Assembly: GCF_052114605.1 (NCBI RefSeq)
Contig: NZ_JBFRFB010000005.1
Location: 62,001-126,000 of the forward strand
Length of the DNA stretch: 64,000 nucleotides
Direction of reading: 5' to 3'
Source: Microvirga sp052114605
GTDB taxonomy: Bacteria > Pseudomonadota > Alphaproteobacteria > Rhizobiales > Beijerinckiaceae
Part shown: positions 58,360 through 64,000 of the stretch, in pieces
Layout: every line of letters begins with the position of its first letter
Position numbering within the stretch: the first letter of the stretch is position 1
Notes under the pieces: model-generated
What the model saw: only the letters and a program-made list of their open reading frames with translations
Database searches by the model: none
What the model was told of the DNA's origin: nothing
Made by a program: the position numbers and the translations under genes

Positions 58360-58790
58360 CAAGCGTTCGCCGCTTCGCTCATCGCAGCCTTCGCCGCCTC
58401 AAGATCCATCCACATGATCTCCCAAATATGACCATCCGGATCCTCGAAGCTGCGGCCATACATGAAGCCGTAATCCTGCGTGGGACCAGGATCGGCGCGT
58501 CCGCCGGCGGCGGTCGCCTTTGCGACGGTGCCATCCACCTCCTCACGACTGTCGGCGGACAGGCAGATCAGCACTTCGGTGGTGGTGCGCGAATCGGCAA
58601 TCTTCTTCGTCGTGAACTGGCTGAACTTCTCATGGGTCAGCAGCATCACGTGAATAGTCTCGGAGATGACCATGCCGCTGGCGGTGTGATCACTGAATTG
58701 CGGGTTCTTGACGGCTCCGACAGCCTCGTAGAACGCGGTCGCGCGTGCCAAATCCGAAACCGGCAGATTGACGAAAATCATCTTGGGCAT
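58359..58790 (-). CDS. VOC family protein
   Basis: This 143-residue single-module VOC protein has an MPKMIFVNLPVSDLARATAFYEAVGA start and a SFEDPDGHIWEIMWMD end, close to the glyoxalase-like group. It starts at the ATG at 58790 with AGAGGA 8 bp upstream. It is the first gene of the four-gene cluster and is divergent from the HxlR regulator. Confidence 0.87.
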   Translation of the reverse strand: MPKMIFVNLPVSDLARATAFYEAVGAVKNPQFSDHTASGMVISETIHVMLLTHEKFSQFTTKKIADSRTTTEVLICLSADSREEVDGTVAKATAAGGRADPGPTQDYGFMYGRSFEDPDGHIWEIMWMDLEAAKAAMSEAANA

Positions 58791-58810
58791 TGGGCGTTCC
58801 TCTCTTTGGT

Positions 58811-58839
58811 TTGACATTGATTCCTCATAAAGTTATAAA
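58811..58839 (+). promoter_or_regulatory. Consensus promoter of the HxlR gene, almost leaderless
   Basis: TTGACA (58811-58816) and TATAAA (58834-58839) are 17 bp apart. The start codon at 58848 is only 9 bp past the -10 box, so the transcript should have almost no 5' leader. No ribosome binding site is visible before that ATG, in keeping with leaderless translation. Confidence 0.75.
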
Positions 58840-58868
58840 AAGCAACTATGAAGTTAGAAAAAATAACT
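58831..58868. promoter_or_regulatory. Two 17-bp palindromes: candidate HxlR operator
   Basis: AGTTA-N7-CAACT (58831-58847) and AGTTA-N7-TAACT (58852-58868) are direct copies 21 bp apart. The first overlaps the -10 box and touches the start codon; the second lies in the first codons. They would suit autorepression and control of the divergent VOC cluster. Confidence 0.65.
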
Positions 58869-59558
58869 GAAAAGGCCGAAGCGAAGTCCCGTAGATATTA
58901 TGAGGACGCCTGCGCGGCGGCCCATGCCCTCGACCTCGTGGGCGAGCGCTGGGCCCTTCTTGTCATCCGTGAGCTCATGTTGGGGCCGAAGCGATTCAGC
59001 GACCTGAGGCTAAGCCTTCCCGGCATCAGCGCGAACGTCCTCACCCAGCGTCTCGAAGGGCTGGAGGCGGCGGGCGTTCTCATAAAGCGCAAGCTACCCC
59101 CGCCGGCGGCGATCCAGGTCTATGAGCTGACCGAATGGGGCTATGAGGCCGAACCGATCTTCCAGGCGCTGGGCCGCTGGGCCGCGCGCTCGCCCATGCA
59201 CGATCCGACGCTGCCCTTCAGCGCGGCTTCCTTCTGCCTGTCGCTACGCACGATGATCGAGCCTAAAAATGCAGAAGGCATCGACGCCAAGATCGGCTTT
59301 CAATTGGCCGACGAGACTTATCTTGCACACCTGACCAACGGCGGCATCGAGATCGCGCGCGCCCCCATCGACGATGCCGATCTGGTCATGACGGGAACAC
59401 CACCCATTCTCGCTGCAGCCATCTATGGCGGCCAGTCGCTGGACGCTCTCGAACAGGCCGGTGTGCTGGGCATCGAAGGTGACCGCGGGTTGGCGAAGCG
59501 CTTCGTGACGCTGTTCCCCCTGCCGGCAAAGGCTGCGCATCCGGACGGGGCAGCTTAA
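58848..59558 (+). CDS. HxlR family transcriptional regulator with C-terminal SCP2-like domain
   Basis: This 236-residue protein has an N-terminal HxlR winged helix (DACAAAHALDLVGERWALLVIRELMLGPKRFSDLR...) followed by a domain (about residues 125-230) resembling SCP2 sterol-carrier type sensors. One cysteine is in DACAAA, a position used for redox sensing in some HxlR proteins. It is divergent from the VOC/YciI/DUF1428 cluster, which it probably controls. Confidence 0.87.
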   Translation: MKLEKITEKAEAKSRRYYEDACAAAHALDLVGERWALLVIRELMLGPKRFSDLRLSLPGISANVLTQRLEGLEAAGVLIKRKLPPPAAIQVYELTEWGYEAEPIFQALGRWAARSPMHDPTLPFSAASFCLSLRTMIEPKNAEGIDAKIGFQLADETYLAHLTNGGIEIARAPIDDADLVMTGTPPILAAAIYGGQSLDALEQAGVLGIEGDRGLAKRFVTLFPLPAKAAHPDGAA

Positions 59559-59587
59559 GGCCCGAATGCTTTCAGCGACTGGAACTC

Positions 59588-59854
59588 TTAAACCTTGCGC
59601 GTCTTCAGCGCGCGGAACTCCTGCGCATCCATGATACCGCGCTCGTTGTTGCAGGCTTGGCAGGCGAGCACGAGATTGGCCTGATTGAGCGGCCCGCCCA
59701 TCGAGCGGGGTAACACATGGTCAAGCGTGGCGAGATGCGGCGAGCGGCTCAAGCCTTTCTGCAACCGATGAGTCTGCACGCCGCAATAGACGCAAGCGCC
59801 GCCATCGCGCGCGAAGATGGCCTCGAACAGCTTGATGCGTTGCTGGGCTTTCAT
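59588..59854 (-). CDS. HNH endonuclease family protein
   Basis: This 88-residue HNH nuclease-like protein has CVYCGVQT, LDHVLPRSMGG (the DH pair) and ANLVLACQACNNERG (second Cys pair and Asn). The start at 59854 has no strong ribosome binding site; the upstream frame has no similarity. No restriction or toxin partner was seen. Confidence 0.8.
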   Translation of the reverse strand: MKAQQRIKLFEAIFARDGGACVYCGVQTHRLQKGLSRSPHLATLDHVLPRSMGGPLNQANLVLACQACNNERGIMDAQEFRALKTRKV

Positions 59855-59902
59855 GAAGCGGGAACCAGGGAAGGGCGGGATTGTTGCTCTGACAGGAAAG
59901 AT

Positions 59903-59951
59903 GGCATCAGATCGATCCCAAAAGCGTAAATCCACTTTTGGGTCCGATGCC
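59903..59951. repeat. Palindromic element between HNH and BON genes
   Basis: GGCATCAGATCGATCCCAAAAG and CTTTTGGGTCCGATGCC are imperfect inverted arms around a GTAAATCCA centre. A degenerate relative lies at 17417-17455. It is one of the dispersed palindromic families of this genome. Confidence 0.65.
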
Positions 59952-59967
59952 ATGGTTGGAGGACGCC

Positions 59968-60519
59968 ATGGTAGACCCCCGCCGCAGGAATCGAAACCCC
60001 TCTCGCGATGACAACGGTTATGGCGACGTGCCTCAGGGCGGCGCAGTCGGCCTGCGCGGCGACAGCCGGGAATATCCCAGTGGCTATGGACGTCCGCGCG
60101 AAGGTTTCGCAGGCGGCGTGATCGAGGATGGGCATCGCGGGCCACCTGACGATGAAGGCTTCGCACCTTCTTACGACAGGCGTCGCTCCGGGCTTGGCGC
60201 TTTCGGTGACCGCGATCCCAACGATCCGGACCTGCGCTCGGATGACGACGCCGGGTCAGGGCCGTCGGGCCTGCACCGGGGGCGTGGACCTAAGGGCTAC
60301 AAGCGCACTGACGACCGCATTCATGAGGATGTGTGCGAACGTCTCACGCATGACCGCTTCATCGATGCATCCGATGTGGAAGTGAACGTGTCGAAGGGCG
60401 AGGTCACACTCTCTGGCACCGTCTCCAGCCGTGGTCTCAAACGGCGGGCGGAGGATCTCGCCGAAATGGCCTCGGGCGTGACGCACGTACAGAACAATCT
60501 ACGGGTCGAGGGTGTGTGA
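59968..60519 (+). CDS. BON domain protein with disordered N-terminus
   Basis: This 183-residue protein has a Gly/Arg/Asp-rich N-terminal region (about residues 1-110) with no hydrophobic core. A BON domain follows (RIHEDVCERLTHDRFIDASDVEVNVSKGEVTLSGTVSSRGLKRRAEDLAE...). BON domains bind phospholipid or act in osmotic shock proteins. No signal peptide is visible. The start at 59968 has a GGAGG 7 bp upstream. Confidence 0.85.
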   Translation: MVDPRRRNRNPSRDDNGYGDVPQGGAVGLRGDSREYPSGYGRPREGFAGGVIEDGHRGPPDDEGFAPSYDRRRSGLGAFGDRDPNDPDLRSDDDAGSGPSGLHRGRGPKGYKRTDDRIHEDVCERLTHDRFIDASDVEVNVSKGEVTLSGTVSSRGLKRRAEDLAEMASGVTHVQNNLRVEGV

Positions 60520-60643
60520 CGCCTAACGCGCCCGATGCGTGGGATCAGGCTCAAGACCCCACGAAGGCATGCCTTGCATTCATGCGTCAAAGGTTCCATG
60601 ACGCTTCCATCGGTGCCCCTCCCTTCTCTCCGGTGGTTTCCTC

Positions 60644-61492
60644 ATGTTTGGCATTCCCCTTTTCGATCTCGCTTGGCTTATCGTTGCGCTTCTCGCGGCG
60701 GGAGCGATCACCGGCTTGCTCGCCGGCGTGTTCGGGGTCGGCGGCGGTGCCGTGGCCGTACCCATTCTCTACGAGCTTTTCCGCATCCTCGAAGTGCCCG
60801 ACGAAATTCGTATGCCCCTGTGTGTGGGCACCTCGCTCGCCATCATCGTGCCCACCTCCATCCGCTCCTTCAAGGCTCACCACGCCAAGGGCGCGGTCGA
60901 CATGTCGATCCTCAAGGTATGGGCCACTCCCGTCGTGCTCGGCGTCGCCGTAGGCAGCGTCATTGCCCGCTATGCTCCGGCCGATCTGTTCAAGGGCGTC
61001 TTCGTGGTGGTGGCCGGCTTCTCGGCCATCCGCCTGCTCTTCGGCAAGGACACTTGGCGGCTGGGTCTCGACATGCCCTCCAAGCCGATCATGGTGGCCT
61101 ATGGTTGGCTCATCGGCATTCTCTCGGCACTGATGGGGATCGGCGGCGGCCAGCTGTCGAACCTGTTCATGACCTTCTACAACCGCCCGATCCATCAGGC
61201 GATCGCCACTTCCTCGGGCCTGGGCATCCTGATCTCGATCCCCGGCGCGCTGGGCTACATCTATGCCGGCTGGCCGCATATGGCCGATTACCCGAATGTC
61301 ACCGCCTTCCAGCTGCCTCTGGCTCTGGGCTACGTGTCGGTGCTCGGCTTCATCCTGTTCATTCCGACAAGCGTATGGATGGCGCCGATCGGTGCGCGTC
61401 TGGCGCACCGCCTGTCGAAGAGGCGCCTGGAGGTGGCCTTCGGCATCTTCCTGCTGCTCGTCTGCGCAAGGTTTGCCGCAAGCCTGCTTTAA
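60644..61492 (+). CDS. TSUP family membrane permease (second copy)
   Basis: This 282-residue inner-membrane protein has about eight hydrophobic segments and the TSUP signatures GLLAGVFGVGGGAVAVPILYELF and, in the second half, ALMGIGGGQLSNLF. It is distinct from the permease at 33023. Substrate unknown; sulfite or another small anion is typical of the family. It ends 4 bp into a convergent small gene. Confidence 0.88.
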   Translation: MFGIPLFDLAWLIVALLAAGAITGLLAGVFGVGGGAVAVPILYELFRILEVPDEIRMPLCVGTSLAIIVPTSIRSFKAHHAKGAVDMSILKVWATPVVLGVAVGSVIARYAPADLFKGVFVVVAGFSAIRLLFGKDTWRLGLDMPSKPIMVAYGWLIGILSALMGIGGGQLSNLFMTFYNRPIHQAIATSSGLGILISIPGALGYIYAGWPHMADYPNVTAFQLPLALGYVSVLGFILFIPTSVWMAPIGARLAHRLSKRRLEVAFGIFLLLVCARFAASLL

Positions 61493-61692
61493 GGCACTTC
61501 AGGCTGCGGGGTCGGATAGATGACGGGCCTTTCCGGCTCCGGCGATTGTTCGGGCAGGGATGAGGGAGCGCTCGGCGACAGCGGCGCCGGCGGCGTTTCG
61601 GTCGGTGTCGGCATCACTGGCACAGGGTCAGTCGGCGGAGGCGTGGGGTAGAACTCGTCCGGCTGCGGGCGAGAGCTGGCGATCAGGGACAA
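61489..61692 (-). CDS. Small proline-rich protein (67 aa), TTG start
   Basis: A 67-residue protein rich in Pro, Glu, Ser and Thr (SRPQPDEFYPTPPPTDP...) ends ERPVIYPTPQPEVP. The start is a TTG with an AAAGGAG site 7 bases upstream; the longer frame is less credible. It has no hydrophobic segment. Pro-rich tiny proteins of this kind recur in Hyphomicrobiales, role unknown. It converges on the TSUP gene with a 4-bp overlap. Confidence 0.6.
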   Translation of the reverse strand: MSLIASSRPQPDEFYPTPPPTDPVPVMPTPTETPPAPLSPSAPSSLPEQSPEPERPVIYPTPQPEVP

Positions 61693-61893
61693 GGCAAAGC
61701 TCCTTTTATCGACAACCGCTCCGGTGCAAGAAGGTTCGCGGATTGAACCGGCGCGCAGCGGCGTGCTGTTGCCGAGATGCAATCCGTTTACGAAAGTCGC
61801 ATGAACCTGCCAGGATTTCGCGTGAATGCTTGACCTCACCGGCGATTGAGGTCACCACGGATGAGATCGATCATGCTCATGAGGTCCTGCACC

Positions 61894-62715
61894 ATGCGGT
61901 TTCCGAAGTCCCTCGCTCTCGCCACCCTGCTGATGACGAGCGCGGCGTTACCGGCCCATGCTGCCGATCCCGCCTATTCTCCGTTGGTGCCGAACCTGCC
62001 CACGGGCTGGATCGTGACGTTGAAGGCCAACCTGAAGGTAGGACCTGCCTATCCCGGCGCCGACGACTGGGACTTCATCGGCTTCCCGTCTGTCAGCTTC
62101 CGTCGCGCCGGAACGGTGGAGCGCTTCAGCGCGCCCGATGACGGCCTGAGCTTCTCCTTCCTCGACGATTCCGCTCTGCGCTTCGGTGTGGTGGGGCGCT
62201 TCCAGGGCGGCCGCTATTATGAGGACAACAGAGAGCTTTTTGGCCTGAAGAAGATCGATTGGGCCGTCGAGCCCGGTCTCTTCGTGGAATATTGGCCGGT
62301 GGAATTCCTGCGCGCCCGCGCCGAGATACGCCGCGGCTTCAACGGCCATGAGGGCTTCGTCGCCGATCTCGGCCTCGATTATGTGCAGCGCTTCGGCGCT
62401 CTCACCGTCTCTCTCGGCCCACGCCTAGCGCTCGGCGACGACGAGTTCATGGAGACCTATTTCGGCGTGACGCCCGTCGAGGCGGCCCTTAACGGTCAGG
62501 TGACACCCTACGACCCGTCAGGCGGCATCACCTCCGTGGGTGCGACCCTGGGTGCGAGCTACAATTGGTCGGAGCAATGGTCCACGACGGCCTTCGTGAC
62601 CTACAAGCACCTCGTGGGTGACGCGGCCGACAGCCCGATCGTGAAGCAGTTCGGCTCGGAGAATCAGGTCGGCGTCGGCCTGACCCTCTCCTACTCCTTC
62701 AGCACCGGCGGCTGA
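61894..62715 (+). CDS. MipA/OmpV family outer-membrane protein
   Basis: This 273-residue protein has a signal peptide (about residues 1-23, ending ALPAHA). A beta-barrel body follows with SVSFRRAGTVERFSAPDDG, YYEDNRELFGLKKIDWAVEPGLFVEYWP and the C-terminal QVGVGLTLSYSFSTGG, whose aromatic near the end fits outer-membrane insertion. MipA was linked to murein synthesis scaffolds; many homologues are of unknown role. An upstream ATG at 61861 is an alternative start. A terminator follows. Confidence 0.87.
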   Translation: MRFPKSLALATLLMTSAALPAHAADPAYSPLVPNLPTGWIVTLKANLKVGPAYPGADDWDFIGFPSVSFRRAGTVERFSAPDDGLSFSFLDDSALRFGVVGRFQGGRYYEDNRELFGLKKIDWAVEPGLFVEYWPVEFLRARAEIRRGFNGHEGFVADLGLDYVQRFGALTVSLGPRLALGDDEFMETYFGVTPVEAALNGQVTPYDPSGGITSVGATLGASYNWSEQWSTTAFVTYKHLVGDAADSPIVKQFGSENQVGVGLTLSYSFSTGG

Positions 62716-62738
62716 TTTAGAATTCGACGGCTCAAACA

Positions 62739-62771
62739 AAAACCCGGGGCGTCCGATGCCCCGGGTTTTTT
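62739..62771. terminator. Bidirectional terminator between MipA and QueD-like genes
   Basis: AAACCCGGGGC and GCCCCGGGTTT pair with a 7-base loop. A-runs on the left and T-runs on the right allow it to end transcripts from both convergent genes. Confidence 0.9.
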
Positions 62772-62793
62772 ATTTCGTGCAATGGGATCTGGA

Positions 62794-63180
62794 TCAGGCC
62801 GCGAGTGGAGTGCGCTCTTCGTTGCCGCCGCGATAGATGCAACCTTCCGTCGAACCCGGCATGCCGCGCTTCAGCTCGACTTCTTCCAGCCCTGGGAAAC
62901 GCTGCTTCACGAGCCGCCAGATATAGGTGGTGACGTTCTCGAGCGAGGCGATGCCGATCTCGGGATTGAGATCGAGATTGCCGTGATCGAGGCCCGAGCC
63001 GTGATTGCCCTTGATCTCCGCGATGTAGTTCTCGACGTCATAAAGATTGACCGGCCAACCATAGACCTCATCGACATCGCCGCCGAAGGTGAGCTTGACG
63101 ATGAAGGTGTGCCCGTGCAGCCCGGAATAGGGTTGCACCGAATGGGCCGCCTCGAACGTAAATTCGCAGTAAGTCTTCAT
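62794..63180 (-). CDS. QueD-like protein (6-carboxytetrahydropterin synthase family) without catalytic Cys
   Basis: This 128-residue T-fold protein starts MKTYCEFTFEAAH and keeps the three zinc-binding histidines (His13, His22, His24 in LHGH) and a DHGNL segment. In canonical QueD the catalytic cysteine sits four residues before the LHGH histidine (C-x3-HGH); here that residue is Tyr18. The nearby TSEN motif is also replaced (IASLEN). So it may not be a normal QueD. A related pterin activity is possible. The start at 63180 is preferred over the longer frame. Confidence 0.8.
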   Translation of the reverse strand: MKTYCEFTFEAAHSVQPYSGLHGHTFIVKLTFGGDVDEVYGWPVNLYDVENYIAEIKGNHGSGLDHGNLDLNPEIGIASLENVTTYIWRLVKQRFPGLEEVELKRGMPGSTEGCIYRGGNEERTPLAA

Positions 63181-63229
63181 GATCGGGTCTCCAAAGATTG
63201 GTCCGCAGGTCTGAAAAATCGAGGGGGCT

Positions 63230-64000
63230 TCAGGCCACCTCCGCCGTGCGCTTGAGCGCAGCGAGGGAGTGGCTGAGTTCACGGGCGGGCTTTGGCTTTC
63301 CGAAGTAATAGCCCTGCACCTCAGTGCATCCGGCGGCGCTGATCTGGAGGAACTGATCCTCTGTCTCCACGCCTTCCGCGACGGTGGTCATTCCAAGGCT
63401 CGCGCCGAGGCTCGCGATGGAGCGCACGATGGCCAGGCAATCCGCCCGCGACGACATTTCCCGCACGAAGGACTGGTCGATCTTGATCTTGTCGAACGGG
63501 AAGCTGCGCAAGTAGCTCAAGCTGGAATAGCCGGTCCCGAAATCGTCCATTGCGATGCGCACGCCGAGACGACGCAACTGATGCAGGGTCGCGACGGTCA
63601 TCTCGTTGTCCTGCAACAATACGGATTCCGTGATCTCCAGCTCGACCCGCTCGGGCGCAAGGCCGGATCGCGCGAGGGCGCGGCCGACGCTCTGTACGAG
63701 GGTGCGATTGCGGAACTGTACCGGCGACAGGTTGACGGCCACCTTGATGTTCTTCGGCCACTGCGTCGCCACCATGCAGGCCTGTTCGAGAACCCAATCG
63801 CCGACGCTGGCGATGAGACCGATATCCTCGGCGACCGGGATGAACTCGCCAGGCGATACGAGGCCGCGCTCGGGATGACGCCAGCGCAGCAGCGCCTCGA
63901 AGCCGCTGATCTCGTTGGCGCGGATGTTGATCTGCGGCTGGAAGAAGAGCTCGAACTCCTTGTTGGGCAGCGCCTTGCGTAGATCCATTTCCAACGCGCG
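63230..64000 (-). CDS. EAL domain protein (5' end outside window)
   Basis: The minus-strand frame is open to the window end, so the N-terminus is missing. The visible 257 residues are a complete-looking EAL phosphodiesterase domain. FEALLRWRHP carries the EAL motif, VAVNLSPVQFR and MDDFGTGYSSLSYLR carry metal-binding residues, and TVAEGVETEDQ follows. The start RALEMDLRKAL before it is the usual junction with a GGDEF domain, so a GGDEF-EAL protein is likely. It probably degrades cyclic di-GMP. Confidence 0.92.
   Translation of the reverse strand, partial: RALEMDLRKALPNKEFELFFQPQINIRANEISGFEALLRWRHPERGLVSPGEFIPVAEDIGLIASVGDWVLEQACMVATQWPKNIKVAVNLSPVQFRNRTLVQSVGRALARSGLAPERVELEITESVLLQDNEMTVATLHQLRRLGVRIAMDDFGTGYSSLSYLRSFPFDKIKIDQSFVREMSSRADCLAIVRSIASLGASLGMTTVAEGVETEDQFLQISAAGCTEVQGYYFGKPKPARELSHSLAALKRTAEVA

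Overview
The window reads as chromosomal DNA of an alphaproteobacterium of the order Hyphomicrobiales (Rhizobiales), probably near Methylobacteriaceae/Microvirga or a related family. The signs are dense GC-rich coding, core gene orders such as trpF-trpB-trpA-accD-folC and rpsA-sppA-ihfB, a dnaA/dnaN/recF/gyrB block, an AccD with a degenerate zinc ribbon, a HWE-type histidine kinase, and several families of short palindromic repeats of the kind common in these genomes. The assignment is inferred from gene content; no marker such as 16S rRNA is present. I saw no tRNA, rRNA, transposase, integrase, prophage or CRISPR array.

Region 1 (1-5.2 kb) holds the recombination nuclease genes addB (cut by the window start) and addA, then trxA with a clear terminator. 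Region 2 (5.3-16.3 kb) is a DUF930 protein facing a long minus-strand block: rpsA, sppA, ihfB, a LapA-like protein, an ornithine cyclodeaminase homologue, trpF, trpB, an AT-rich orphan gene, trpA, accD and folC. The orphan splits the usual trpBA pair. Region 3 (16.6-24.6 kb) has a DsbA-fold isomerase, argG, a MOSC protein, an acetyltransferase, a multi-PAS HWE histidine kinase and typA. Region 4 (24.3-26.8 kb) has nested palindromic repeats, three very small hydrophilic genes with good ribosome binding sites, cysK and an Rrf2-type regulator. Region 5 (26.8-31.2 kb) is a tightly coupled minus-strand chain, ubiE-ubiB-deoxyribosyltransferase-like-coaBC-dut-rrf2, in which the last four genes overlap by 4 bp. 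It joins ubiquinone, CoA and dUTP metabolism to a regulator placed next to cysK.

Region 6 (31.2-45.4 kb) carries mutM, an enoyl-CoA hydratase, a TSUP permease, rpsT, rpiB and an ABC-F ATPase. A 1-kb non-coding stretch follows, with DnaA boxes and a dense cluster of seven GANTC (CcrM) sites, and then dnaA, dnaN, recF, a LysE exporter and gyrB. The stretch before dnaA is a candidate origin or a cell-cycle-controlled dnaA regulatory region.

Region 7 (45.4-56.6 kb) is accessory. Seven minus-strand genes form one probable operon: a MaoC-like hydratase, an adenosine/adenine deaminase homologue, an ADP-forming acyl-CoA synthetase, an enoyl-CoA hydratase and a three-gene ABC importer, with a LysR regulator upstream. 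This looks like an uncharacterised uptake-and-degradation pathway for an amine-bearing substrate whose carbon part is handled as a CoA thioester. A flavin disulfide oxidoreductase coupled to a DUF4126 membrane protein lies beyond it. Region 8 (56.7-59.6 kb) is a small stress-type cluster (VOC, YciI, DUF1428, VOC) divergent from a HxlR regulator. The regulator has a near-consensus, almost leaderless promoter overlapped by two copies of a 17-bp palindrome, a strong candidate autoregulatory operator. Region 9 (59.6-64 kb) has an HNH protein, a BON-domain protein, a second TSUP permease, a proline-rich small protein with a TTG start, a MipA-like outer-membrane protein, a QueD-like protein lacking the catalytic cysteine, and a truncated EAL-domain gene.
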